This document shows, piece after piece, positions 43,013 through 51,757 of a stretch of DNA of 64,000 nucleotides (position 1 is its first letter; the number at the start of each line of letters is the position of its first letter). Made by a program: the position numbers and the translations under genes. The notes beneath the pieces were generated by a model. It did no database searches, had not been told where the DNA came from, and worked only from the letters and a program-made list of their open reading frames with translations. This DNA comes from Palsa-504 sp963753195. Lineage in GTDB: Bacteria > Actinomycetota > Actinomycetes > Streptosporangiales > Streptosporangiaceae. The DNA is taken from positions 51,198-115,197 of the forward strand of contig CAVWBH010000008.1 of assembly GCA_963753195.1 (NCBI GenBank), read 5' to 3'.

Positions 43013-43981
43013 TCATCGGGGTGCCTCCAGCAACCAGCTGAAATAACGATCCGGGTCGAATGGCGCGGGATCGGGTGTGACGTGTGTCGTGAGCGCGAGT
43101 TCCACAGCGTGCCGCAGGGAGTCGTGGTCGCCAGAGGTGTACCCGCACAGCGCGGAACCGGCGATTTCCCGATTATGCTCTGTGTCGCAGGCGATGACCG
43201 GCTGCCCGCTGACCCGTGCCTCGGCGAGAGGGTAACCGAAAGACTCCAGTTCTGGCGGGTAGTAGGTAGCGCAGCTGCGTGCCTGCAATTCGCGCAGTTC
43301 TGCGTGAGGCAAGCAACCTATTAGCTCGATCCGCGGGTGGCCTGCGACGGGCGCGGGCAATTCGGACCGATCCGCCGTCACGAGTACCTTCACCGAGTCG
43401 TCTCCCATCTCGTCCACGACCCGGAGCATTGCGCTCAAGCGTTCCGCCATGGGTTTATAAGGTTCGAACATCACCGGGCAGATGATCTTCGGTTCGCGAG
43501 GCCGCTGCGGCGCGGAATGGGCTGAGATGGGGTGCGCCCGCACCACTATCCGGCCGCGCAGGCCAGGCGTGACACGGGTGACGCGTTCGGCCATGGTGGT
43601 GGACGGCACGACAATGACGTCCGAACGGCGGGCGGCCAGCCGTACCGCGACGGCGTCGCGGAAGACTGAGGCGGACACCCCCATGGAGCGCAGCGCGGTT
43701 TGTTCGGCCTCGGTCAGGAAGTGCACAGCATTGCGTAGCAGGGTCCACCGCTGCCCTCCCCTGGCGAGGAAACCGACATTGTTCAGAGCCACCCGTCTGC
43801 TGTGCAGCCCACCAAGCAGCTCGCGCTGCATCAGCCAGCCCAATGAGACATGCCGCCGCGAGCCAATAACCTGAACATCACTCCGCCCGGTACGGGTCAG
43901 ATAGCCGAGAAGCTCCTGCCGGAACCGCGAGGCCCCGCCAGTCTGACCTCCGGACGCGTCTACAACCACTGCGGCGGTCAC
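43013..43981 (-). CDS. Glycosyltransferase (GT4-like)
   Basis: A 322-residue glycosyltransferase. VVVDASGGQTGGASRFRQEL opens the acceptor domain, PSTTMAERV follows the first half, and the donor motif E-x7-E is in ELESFGYPLAEARVSGQPVIA. It is short for the family and likely complete. The GTG start overlaps the stop of the Gfo/Idh gene by four bases. A decayed copy of its N-terminal half lies at 31630-32091. The donor sugar is unknown. Confidence 0.82.
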   Translation of the reverse strand: MTAAVVVDASGGQTGGASRFRQELLGYLTRTGRSDVQVIGSRRHVSLGWLMQRELLGGLHSRRVALNNVGFLARGGQRWTLLRNAVHFLTEAEQTALRSMGVSASVFRDAVAVRLAARRSDVIVVPSTTMAERVTRVTPGLRGRIVVRAHPISAHSAPQRPREPKIICPVMFEPYKPMAERLSAMLRVVDEMGDDSVKVLVTADRSELPAPVAGHPRIELIGCLPHAELRELQARSCATYYPPELESFGYPLAEARVSGQPVIACDTEHNREIAGSALCGYTSGDHDSLRHAVELALTTHVTPDPAPFDPDRYFSWLLEAPR

Positions 43982-45537
43982 GGCTGGGCTCCGGCCAGAT
44001 CAGCCGCGCCCGTCAGCGCCGCCTCCGCTGCCAATACGGTATGACAGGACTGCCTGAGCGACCGCAATGAGTCGCCGTCGGCTCCGGCCGTAATAGCCTC
44101 GGACATCGAACGATACATAGCCTGGTAGGCTGAGAATCGGTGTGCGCGGGCCTTGCGGATCATCCCGTGAGCCGATTCAGACCTATATTTCTTTCCGTCC
44201 GTAATTGTTGCGGTTACACCATTAGCCCGAAATTCGCAATGCTCACGCATCCCCAGTCTCGGTGAACCCTCATGAGTCAAGGAAAGAGACATGACAGCCT
44301 CGTTTTCAAGGACTATTCGAATGAACGTCGAAGCTTCACCCATGGGTACCGCGGTTACTTGCCGGGCCGGGGAGAAACCATTAAGATACAGGAAATGATC
44401 TATCCAGTGGCAGCCATTGGAGATTATCCTTGATCCGCTGTTCGGCCAGCGGTACCAGTGCTGCGGAGGTAGCGGGACTTCGTATACTATGCTAAAGCAT
44501 GAAACGGGTTCTCCTGGTCGTATCTGCAAGTCATTGAATATATATTGATTAAATGGGCTGTAGCGCTTCTGGAAGGAAGCAAAGACCGGTGTCATGTATT
44601 TCTCGGCTGCGGCGCACAGCAGTTCCAGGTCCGCGTCAGTAGTAACGATCGGCTTCTCTATGATGACGGCTCGTGCACCCTGCTTCATAGCTTGAACCGC
44701 GATGCCGGCATGTGTGTGATGGAAGCCCGCGATAACGACGACATCAGGGCGTTCGTCGGTACGTAGGGTTGGAGAGGTATCCCAGGACCAATGCTCGTTA
44801 CGGCTCAGGCGGATCTGCCAAGGATCAATCTCATGGACGCAGCGGACAGGAATCCGCTTCCCTAGCCGTGATACGATCATTGTTTTCGCGTAGTTTCCAT
44901 ATCCGAAGATGGTCAGCCCGGATTCCCGTGCCGCCTTCGTGCGCTCCGTCACTGGGGAACTGCTGTAGGTGCATGTCGTCGTTCTTCCGCTCGCCTTCAG
45001 GGCGCGATCGACCACAACCCGAATTTCACATCTTGACAAGGGCAACGGTGCGCCGGAATAGGCGTTCCAGCCCGCAATCATGGAGATATAAGAATCATCT
45101 ACCGCGGCATCAGCTTTCACCACCTGCCACATCCCCGACAGGCTATCTTCCACCTCTCCGTACCAAAGATCTCCGACAAGATCGCGTCGCACGACATATC
45201 GCTCACAAGGAGGGCCGCTGTCAGGGGCGATAAATCGGACGATACTGCCGGGGCTGAGGTCGGGATCTCCGCTCTCGATGACTCTTCCTATGCCGGCTAC
45301 GATGCACCTCTCGTTACGTACCCGCTCTGCCAGTCGGGACCGAACTTTCCTAACAGTGTCGCGTAGCCCGATGTCGCAGACGTAAGCCAGGACGAAGCGC
45401 AAATCGAATTTCCGTCTGAAGAATTGCTCGGCGAACAGCGGATACTGCGTAATCTTGATCACTTGGATGCGCAGCCGCCCATCGATCATGGCTTGATCCA
45501 GATAGCCATCCTCGTCCGTCTTCCATAGCACTTTCAC
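43978..45537 (-). CDS. Gfo/Idh/MocA oxidoreductase with a degenerate MDR-like N-terminal domain
   Basis: A 519-residue protein. The C-terminal two thirds (from about residue 208, LTIFGYGNYAKTM) is a Gfo/Idh/MocA dehydrogenase with the dinucleotide loop, VVVIAGFHHTHAGIAVQAM and the conserved EKPIVTTDADL. Residues 1-200 contain RKVRSRLAERV and GIGRVIESGDPDLSPGSIV followed by ERYVVRRDLV, which recall the GroES-like half of medium-chain dehydrogenases without zinc ligands. The intact bi-domain enzyme at 46354 has the same order of folds, so this looks like a reduced relative. GC and codon use are lower than those of its neighbours. It is coupled to the methyltransferase before and the glycosyltransferase after it. 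Confidence 0.75.
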   Translation of the reverse strand: MKVLWKTDEDGYLDQAMIDGRLRIQVIKITQYPLFAEQFFRRKFDLRFVLAYVCDIGLRDTVRKVRSRLAERVRNERCIVAGIGRVIESGDPDLSPGSIVRFIAPDSGPPCERYVVRRDLVGDLWYGEVEDSLSGMWQVVKADAAVDDSYISMIAGWNAYSGAPLPLSRCEIRVVVDRALKASGRTTTCTYSSSPVTERTKAARESGLTIFGYGNYAKTMIVSRLGKRIPVRCVHEIDPWQIRLSRNEHWSWDTSPTLRTDERPDVVVIAGFHHTHAGIAVQAMKQGARAVIIEKPIVTTDADLELLCAAAEKYMTPVFASFQKRYSPFNQYIFNDLQIRPGEPVSCFSIVYEVPLPPQHWYRWPNSGSRIISNGCHWIDHFLYLNGFSPARQVTAVPMGEASTFIRIVLENEAVMSLSLTHEGSPRLGMREHCEFRANGVTATITDGKKYRSESAHGMIRKARAHRFSAYQAMYRSMSEAITAGADGDSLRSLRQSCHTVLAAEAALTGAADLAGAQP

Positions 45538-46256
45538 CTTGGTCCGCTCTCCTTAGATGACCGGGCAGGCTGGATCTCAGCGAGATAGTGACTGCGCAGC
45601 GGCCGTATCATGTGCAGGGGGCGGTAGGCCGGCCCGGCGATGCGGGCGAGCGGCGGCAAGAGGGTAAGCGAGGAAAGCCGGATGGGTTTCCCCGGGAACA
45701 GATCCTGCAGGTCTGCGGGACATATTGCCCGGACATGCGGATTCCAGGGGTTCGGGTAGCGCATGTCGTAGCACAGGATGAGCGCTGTGTCGCGGGCGAC
45801 CCGGGTCATCTCGCGCGCGACGGCGCGAGCGAGGTTCGCGTCAAGGATCGAGCTGAAGACCGTGCAGGCGAGTATGAGGTCGAACGAGCTGCCTTCGTAT
45901 TCGAGCTGCTCAGCGCCTGCTACCCGCAACTCAGCCTGCGGGAGCACGGTGCGAGCTTGTTCTATCCGGCCCGGGACGAGATCGACGCCGTGCAGTGACG
46001 GGCGGAGGTGGGCGAATTCCTCCGCGATGCGCTGCAAGTCTGCGCCCGCCCCGCAGCCCACGTCGAGGACAGCGGCACCGGCCCGCATATCCAGCCGGGT
46101 GATGGCCTGCCGGAGCGCCGCCCACTTACCCGTCACGTTCAGCCGGTTTCCTCGAATTGACGTATCGCGTTTACGCTGTTCGGCGTCGCTCGACTCGTAG
46201 TAGGCGTAGACGGCGCGAATGCGCTCGTGCTCCTTGCGCTGGTCGGCCGCGGTCAT
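45534..46256 (-). CDS. Class I SAM-dependent methyltransferase
   Basis: A 240-residue methyltransferase: AAVLDVGCGAGADLQRIAEE is motif I, LHGVDLVPGRIEQAR the acidic loop, and SFDLILACTVFSSILD motif IV. The C-terminal part (DLFPGKPIRLSSLTLLPPLAR) is typical of methyltransferases in polysaccharide clusters. The ATG at 46256 has GGAGG eight bases upstream; an ATG five codons earlier does not. Its stop overlaps the next start by four bases. It probably O-methylates a sugar of the repeat unit. Confidence 0.85.
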   Translation of the reverse strand: MTAADQRKEHERIRAVYAYYESSDAEQRKRDTSIRGNRLNVTGKWAALRQAITRLDMRAGAAVLDVGCGAGADLQRIAEEFAHLRPSLHGVDLVPGRIEQARTVLPQAELRVAGAEQLEYEGSSFDLILACTVFSSILDANLARAVAREMTRVARDTALILCYDMRYPNPWNPHVRAICPADLQDLFPGKPIRLSSLTLLPPLARIAGPAYRPLHMIRPLRSHYLAEIQPARSSKESGPR

Positions 46257-46353
46257 CGCTTGATCCTCCAATCGTGATCACCGCGAAGGTCACCGCGACG
46301 CTCTTGCCCGGCCGGGCATCGGATGCCTTCCGACGGCAGGCGAGTGCGTTTCG

Positions 46354-48450
46354 TCATGTCTCCCTCGCTTTCACCGCGGTCCGGATGGTGGCACGCATGG
46401 CGCCAAGCATCGCCTCGGTCGGCATCTCTGCGCCGCCCTGTACGGCCTGCCGGAACGTGGCGGCGTGCGCGCGATGGCCCTTGTCCTGCCGTCCTTTCCA
46501 CCGGGTGTGCCCGTCGACCAGGACGGACCGGAAGTCATCGATGACCACCTGGTGCGATCCGGCGAGCACCTCGATGCGTTCCTTGCCTCGCACCTGCGGG
46601 GCGCTTCCGTAGGCAATGGACGCGACCGAGCCGTCAGCGAACCGCAGCGCCACCACGACGCCGTCGTCGCCCTTGGCCGCATCGCCGCTCAGCACGCCCA
46701 CCGTATCCTCGATATCTGCATCGGCGAGCGCCTGCGCCAAGTCGACGAAGTGGCACACCTCGCCGAGCAGACGCCCGCCCTGGCGCGGGTCGAGGTACCA
46801 GTGGCCGTCGGGAACCCGGCCCGCAGCGATCCGGTAGACGATCATCTTCGGCGCCTTCACCTCTGCCAGGGCCCGCTGCGCGACCTGCACGGCCGGCGCC
46901 GAGCGCCGGTTGAAGCCGAGGGCGAGCTGGCGCCCGGAGCCCCGCCATGCCTTCTCCACCTTGTCGAGCTCATCGCAGGTCAGTGCCAGCGGCTTCTCGC
47001 ACCACACGTCCCGCCCGGAGGACAGGGCCCGGCTAGCGAGTTCGGCGTGCCCGTCGTGCGGGGTGGCGATCACCACCACGCTGACATCTGGGTCGTCGAT
47101 CACCGCCTCAGCGCCCGAGACAGCCTTCTCGAACTCGTGCCGTTCCGCCGCCCGCCGCGCGGATACGCCGCCGGCCGTGGCCACGGTAACGAAACGCTTG
47201 AAGCCGGCATCTTGGAAGGCGGGCAGCAACGTCCCGGTGGAAAAGGCGCCTGCGCCGATCCAGCCGACTCCGGGCTGGGCACGGTCGGCCGGGCTGGGCC
47301 GCAGGCGCACGGGCTGGTCCGGGGCCGCCGCGGCGGGGTAGGCGAGGCGGATCGCAAGGTACGGCTCGGTGCGTTCTTCCAGGAGCCGGTACGCGGCGTC
47401 TGCCTCGCCGATGCCGAAGGACTGGGTGATAAGGTCGGATACCTGAAGCCGGCCCGAGGCGAGCAGGTCGAGCACGGCCTCCTGGTTCCGGCCTTCGGTC
47501 CAGCGCACCTGCCCGGCCGGGTAGTCGACGCCCCGCTCCTCATAAGACGGCTCATAGCGGCCCGGCCCGTAGGAGCGGGCGAACAGCACGGAGATCTCCC
47601 GCTTGTAATACGGGGCGCGGCGGGGCGGCATCCCCACATCACCCACCACCACTATGGCGGCCCGGTCCCGGCATAGCGTCGGCGCTCTCGACATCGGTTC
47701 ATCAGAATGGCCGGCGGCACATACCAGGACGGCGTCCGCGCCCCGGCCCCGGGACCAGCCCAGGATCTGGCTTGTCGTTGCGTCACCTGACTCGTCCAGG
47801 GCCAGCACGCTAGTGTCGGCTGCGATTTTCCTGGCGAACCCGTCGGGATCGATCCCGGCCACGTCGCAGCCGGACGCCATCGCCAGCCGCGCCGCGAGCT
47901 GGCCTATCAGACCGAGGCCGAGCACCACGACCTTGGCGCCCGGTCCGACCCCGGACAGGCGCAGCGCGTGCAACGGGATCGACGCGAGGGTGGCGAACGC
48001 CGCGTCCTGCGGCGGTACCCCATCCGGCACGATCGCGCACAGCAGGTGCGGCACAGCCTGGAACTCGGCGTGGTTGGCCTTTCCGGCGCCGCCGGTGGCC
48101 ACGAGCTGACCGACGCGGATCCCGTCGACGGCGGCACCCACCTCGGTGACCAGGCCGGCCGCGGAATAGCCGAGGGGCAGGTCGCCGGCGAGCCGGCTCC
48201 GGACTGCTCGCGCCGTGGCCGGGATGCCTTCGGTCTGCGCCTTGCGCACGACCTGGCGGACCAGGTCCGGCCGGGCCCGCGCCTTCGTGAGCAGGCTGGA
48301 CCTGGCCAGCGCGGTGGCCGCTCGTTCGGTCCCCGCAGAGATCACCGAGGCTGCGGTGCGAACCAGAACCTCGGTCGGGCTGATTACGGGTCGGGGAACG
48401 TCGAGCACCTCGACGGGGCCGCCGCTGATCGGCTGGATGACCTGTTTCAT
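46354..48450 (-). CDS. Bi-domain oxidoreductase: zinc-type MDR dehydrogenase fused to Gfo/Idh/MocA
   Basis: A 698-residue fusion. Residues 1-370 are a medium-chain dehydrogenase: GTERAATALARSSLLTKA, GYSAAGLVTEVGAAVDGI, then the cofactor loop VVLGLGLIGQLAARLA. From about residue 390 a Gfo/Idh/MocA enzyme follows (GVGWIGAGAFSTGTLLPAF, VVVIATPHDGHAELA, CEKPLALT). Such fusions occur next to heparinase II/III genes in many exopolysaccharide loci; their reaction is not established, probably oxidation or epimerisation of a sugar intermediate. Translation is coupled to the heparinase-like gene by a four-base overlap. A scrap of a second copy lies at 30802. Confidence 0.85.
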   Translation of the reverse strand: MKQVIQPISGGPVEVLDVPRPVISPTEVLVRTAASVISAGTERAATALARSSLLTKARARPDLVRQVVRKAQTEGIPATARAVRSRLAGDLPLGYSAAGLVTEVGAAVDGIRVGQLVATGGAGKANHAEFQAVPHLLCAIVPDGVPPQDAAFATLASIPLHALRLSGVGPGAKVVVLGLGLIGQLAARLAMASGCDVAGIDPDGFARKIAADTSVLALDESGDATTSQILGWSRGRGADAVLVCAAGHSDEPMSRAPTLCRDRAAIVVVGDVGMPPRRAPYYKREISVLFARSYGPGRYEPSYEERGVDYPAGQVRWTEGRNQEAVLDLLASGRLQVSDLITQSFGIGEADAAYRLLEERTEPYLAIRLAYPAAAAPDQPVRLRPSPADRAQPGVGWIGAGAFSTGTLLPAFQDAGFKRFVTVATAGGVSARRAAERHEFEKAVSGAEAVIDDPDVSVVVIATPHDGHAELASRALSSGRDVWCEKPLALTCDELDKVEKAWRGSGRQLALGFNRRSAPAVQVAQRALAEVKAPKMIVYRIAAGRVPDGHWYLDPRQGGRLLGEVCHFVDLAQALADADIEDTVGVLSGDAAKGDDGVVVALRFADGSVASIAYGSAPQVRGKERIEVLAGSHQVVIDDFRSVLVDGHTRWKGRQDKGHRAHAATFRQAVQGGAEMPTEAMLGAMRATIRTAVKARET

Positions 48451-50156
48451 GTCGCATCCTTCCCGCTCGCGTGACCACGAGCACGAGTCCAGGCCGTGCT
48501 GACCCGGGCCGGCAGCGTCGCAGCCATCCAGCAGGTCAGGACGGGCGCGTCAGTGGTGCGGCCGAACCCGGTGGCGACCGCCCCCGTCTCGGCCGCGAGC
48601 AGCGCCGGGCCGGTGGCATCGATGGCCACCCGGAAGGTACCTGCCGGGCCGCTGACCTGCGCCGTGCCCTCGATGAGCCGCACCGCCGAGCCGACTGCCA
48701 GCTGCCAGCGGACGACGATCTCGTGTCGCCCCCGGCCGGTGACCAGGTCATCGACCCGCATCCCGCCCTCGGTGAGTGACCAGCGGCGGTGATGCAGGGG
48801 GCGGCCGGGTAGCCGGCGGAACCCATCGTGCACCGCCTCACAGCTGAGGCCGGTGGGGTCCGCGCGCACGGCCAGGCCACTGACGCGGGCCCGTCGCGCG
48901 GCCCGGAATACTCCCCACACTTCGGTCGAGTCCGCGCCGTCCACCTGCAGGGTGCTGTGCGCGGCGGTGGACCGCTCGTAGCGGCGCACCGGCCCTGGCT
49001 CGTATGTCGACGTACCGGTATCGACCAGCAGTGGGACGCCGTCTACGTGCACCAGGCAACCGAAGGTGTCAGCGTGCGCATGACCCGGCAGCGACGGCGG
49101 GCATGGCGGGCCGACGTCGGCGAGCAGATGCCAGCCGTCCGCCACCGCCCGCACCAGTCCCGTGTCGGCCATCACGAACAGAGGGCCGTCCGGGGTCGGA
49201 CCCGGCGCAAGTGTGGCAATGAGCTTGCCGTCGACCGGGTAGCCGTCATTCAGCAGCGGCACCCGCCCGTCGGGGGTGAGCACCGCGCCCAGCCAGCGCC
49301 GCATCCGGTTCACGGCCGCGGTCAGCTCGCCGGGCGGTATCAGGCCGGCGGCCTGCATCAGGCCGGTCACGTCGATGAGATCGGCCAGCACCTGACAGTG
49401 ATAGGCGGGTGAACGCTCGTAGTGGCCGCCGTCGGCGAGGACCTGCGTGCCCACCTGCCGGGCCAGCCGCAGCACCGCCAGCCGCAGCAGCCGCTCGTCG
49501 GCAAGGAATACGGCCAGCCCGACCAGCGCCTTGAGGTCCTTAATCAGGTGATTGCCGACGACGTCGTACTCCAGGTGGCGGCGCAGGAACCTCGCGTGAG
49601 TCGCGAGCACGGCGACGAATTCGGGTTCTATGTCGCTGCCTGCTATGAGGCTGCGGTGCAGGCCGCACCATGACCAGGCGCGCAGCGCCGCCGGGTAGGG
49701 GTGCCAGGCGTCTGGATGCGCGAATCTGGCCGATGATTGCCAGGATCGCCACAACCGGGTGAAGGTGGCCCGGGCCGCGGGTCGGTCGGGGTCCGCGGCC
49801 AGCCCCCACGCCCAGTCCCAGTAATGCAGGTGAAAACGCCACAATCGCGGCGAGTCCGCGTTTTCCCATTCATCTCCGTCGCCGAGATCGCTGGCCAGGC
49901 CCAGCAGTGTGATCTTTCCTGCCCGCAGCTCGGCCGGATCCGGCCAGCGGCCGGGAGTCCGCGCGTCGATCGGGCGGAACGCATCGGGCCAGCCGGCGGT
50001 GGCCGGCTGGGCCGGTCCGGCGAAGATCCGGTATCCCGCTTCAGGAAACCGGCGCAGGGCAGCCTGCTGGGTCCGCAGCCGTGCACGGTGGACCACCTGG
50101 CCGGGCCGCAGGCGTATCACGGTGCGGCTGAGCAGGGCGAGGTCCGCGCCGGTCAT
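48447..50156 (-). CDS. Heparinase II/III-family protein
   Basis: A 569-residue protein with an alpha/alpha-toroid first half (WRFHLHYWDWAWGL, WHPYPAALRAWSW, NHLIKDLKALVGLAVFL, GGHYERSPAYHCQVLADL) and a beta-sandwich second half (GHAHADTFGCLVHVDG, LLVDTGTSTYEPG, RSTAAHSTLQVDG). The Asn-His of NHLIKD, Tyr-His of AYHCQ and the His of AHADT are the positions used by heparinase II/III lyases to cleave uronic acid chains. No signal peptide is visible, so it may act in the cytoplasm, perhaps as an epimerase or uronic-acid-modifying enzyme (inference). Coupled to genes on both sides. Confidence 0.85.
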   Translation of the reverse strand: MTGADLALLSRTVIRLRPGQVVHRARLRTQQAALRRFPEAGYRIFAGPAQPATAGWPDAFRPIDARTPGRWPDPAELRAGKITLLGLASDLGDGDEWENADSPRLWRFHLHYWDWAWGLAADPDRPAARATFTRLWRSWQSSARFAHPDAWHPYPAALRAWSWCGLHRSLIAGSDIEPEFVAVLATHARFLRRHLEYDVVGNHLIKDLKALVGLAVFLADERLLRLAVLRLARQVGTQVLADGGHYERSPAYHCQVLADLIDVTGLMQAAGLIPPGELTAAVNRMRRWLGAVLTPDGRVPLLNDGYPVDGKLIATLAPGPTPDGPLFVMADTGLVRAVADGWHLLADVGPPCPPSLPGHAHADTFGCLVHVDGVPLLVDTGTSTYEPGPVRRYERSTAAHSTLQVDGADSTEVWGVFRAARRARVSGLAVRADPTGLSCEAVHDGFRRLPGRPLHHRRWSLTEGGMRVDDLVTGRGRHEIVVRWQLAVGSAVRLIEGTAQVSGPAGTFRVAIDATGPALLAAETGAVATGFGRTTDAPVLTCWMAATLPARVSTAWTRARGHASGKDAT

Positions 50157-51427
50157 GCGGTCGGCCCCGGCCTACGGCCCCGGGCTACCAGGAGCCTCAT
50201 CGGTACCCCGCCGGATGAGCCGATGAGATTGCGGTACTGCCGGGCCAGTGTGCGGCGGTCGAAGTACTTCTCGACATAACACCGTCCTTGTCGCCCCATC
50301 TCCGCGCGGCGCTGCGGGTCGCCCGCCAGTGTCTGTATCGCGTCGGCCAGGGCCGGGCTGTCACCAGGCGGCACCACCTGCGCGCCGGCCTCGCGCAGGA
50401 TCTGCGCCGCCTCGCCGGCCACCGCGCCGACCACGGGCCGGCCTGCGGCGAGGCATTCGAACATCTTCGACGGGATGAATGACGAGAACAGCGGCACGTC
50501 ACGCAGCGGGACCAGGCAGATATCGGCGGCAGCCAGCAGCGCGGGTACCTGGTCATGCGGCACGCTGGGGCGCAAGGTGACGTTGCGCAGCCCGAGTTCG
50601 GCAACCCGATGCCGGAGCAGCCTCTTGTCCGCCCCATCACCAACGAAGGCGAACCGGATCGGTTTGCCGGCGAGCCGGGCGGCGGCGTCCGCCACCGACA
50701 TGAGCCCCTGTGAGATCCCGTGCGTGCCCGCGTATAGCACCAGGCAGTCACCGGGGGAGGCACCGAGCCGGGCACGCAGTTCCGGGTCGGGTGTCCGCAA
50801 AGGATCGAATTCCCCCTGGTTGACGCCGTTGCGGATCGTGTGCACCTTGTCAGCTGGCACTCCGCGCCGGATTAGGTTGGCGCGGAACCCGTCGCTGACC
50901 ACGATCACCGTGTCGGCGGCGGCGTAGGCGGCCAGTTCCAGCCGCTCCAGAACCCGAATCACCCGCCGGTTGGTCAGCACGCCGAGTTCGGTGAAGATGG
51001 CTGGCCACAGGTCCCGGATCTCCACCACTAGGTGGGCGCGCTTGAGCCTGGCCAGCAGCCAGCCTGAGCCAATGGAAAAGAAGGTGGGGGAGGAGACGAT
51101 CACCACATCGGCCGGGCCGCTAGCGCGCCAGCCGAGCAGCACACTGGTGATCATGAAACTCAGGTGGCTGATGGTCTTGCGGGCCACCCCCTCGTTGGGA
51201 GCGGGGTACAGCCAGGTGCGCACGACCCGGTATCCGTCGCGCCGCTCACGGCGCCGGATTGCGCCGCGGTACTCCGGTGGTACCACCCCGGTGGGATAGT
51301 TCGGCATGCCGGTCAGGACTGCTACCTCGTCCCCGTCTGCGGCCCAGACTCTGGCCAGCGCGGACAGTCGGACCTGCGGCGCTCCGATCTCCGGCGGGAA
51401 GTAGTGGGTCACGATGATGATCCGCAT
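50153..51427 (-). CDS. Glycosyltransferase family 4, WbuB-like
   Basis: A 424-residue GT-B enzyme starting MRIIIVTHYFPPEIGAPQVRL. Other family points are VIVSSPTFFSIGSGWLLARL, HLVVEIRDLWPAIFTELG and, in the donor half, LFSSFIPSKMFECLAAGRPVV. In WbuB proteins the position of the first Glu of E-x7-E is often not Glu, as here. Relatives add N-acetylfucosamine or similar amino-deoxy sugars. The ATG at 51427 is chosen for AGGGGGTGG; a GTG three codons earlier lies directly on that site. The stop overlaps the heparinase start. Confidence 0.88.
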   Translation of the reverse strand: MRIIIVTHYFPPEIGAPQVRLSALARVWAADGDEVAVLTGMPNYPTGVVPPEYRGAIRRRERRDGYRVVRTWLYPAPNEGVARKTISHLSFMITSVLLGWRASGPADVVIVSSPTFFSIGSGWLLARLKRAHLVVEIRDLWPAIFTELGVLTNRRVIRVLERLELAAYAAADTVIVVSDGFRANLIRRGVPADKVHTIRNGVNQGEFDPLRTPDPELRARLGASPGDCLVLYAGTHGISQGLMSVADAAARLAGKPIRFAFVGDGADKRLLRHRVAELGLRNVTLRPSVPHDQVPALLAAADICLVPLRDVPLFSSFIPSKMFECLAAGRPVVGAVAGEAAQILREAGAQVVPPGDSPALADAIQTLAGDPQRRAEMGRQGRCYVEKYFDRRTLARQYRNLIGSSGGVPMRLLVARGRRPGPTA

Positions 51428-51429
51428 GG

Positions 51430-51714
51430 CTACCACCCCCTGCGTCCGGCGCCAAATTCGGTCATCTGGCTTTTCCTGTTTGGCAGGCGCCTCGCGTCTT
51501 GTGCCTGTAATTCATAAAGGCGCCTCGCTGCCCGGAGGCTGCGGGAAATGAGTATCTCGTCGCGGCCTGGTTCGCGGGACCAAGCCTTGCCTGGGTTCAG
51601 TATCTCCGCCTTGACCTCGTCGATATTTACGCCGAGAACATTTTGTGCTATATCGGCTATGCAGGCCGCGTCGACCACACCGAGGTGACCGCAGCCGATC
51701 GCGGAAAGGCTCAT
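51430..51714 (-). pseudogene. N-terminal scrap of a nucleotide-sugar dehydrogenase
   Basis: A 94-codon frame. The first 65 codons (SAIGCGHLGVVDAACIADI, VLGVNIDEVKAEILNPGKA, EPGRDEILI) are the NAD-binding start of a UDP-glucose/GDP-mannose-type dehydrogenase. After LRAARRL the sequence is unrelated and stops at 51430, so the remaining 350 residues are lost. A matching C-terminal scrap lies at 41260-41467 on the opposite strand. Confidence 0.75.
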
Positions 51715-51757
51715 CTAAGGTCCCCCTTGATAGTTCCGGCCGCTGATAGCTGATTTA

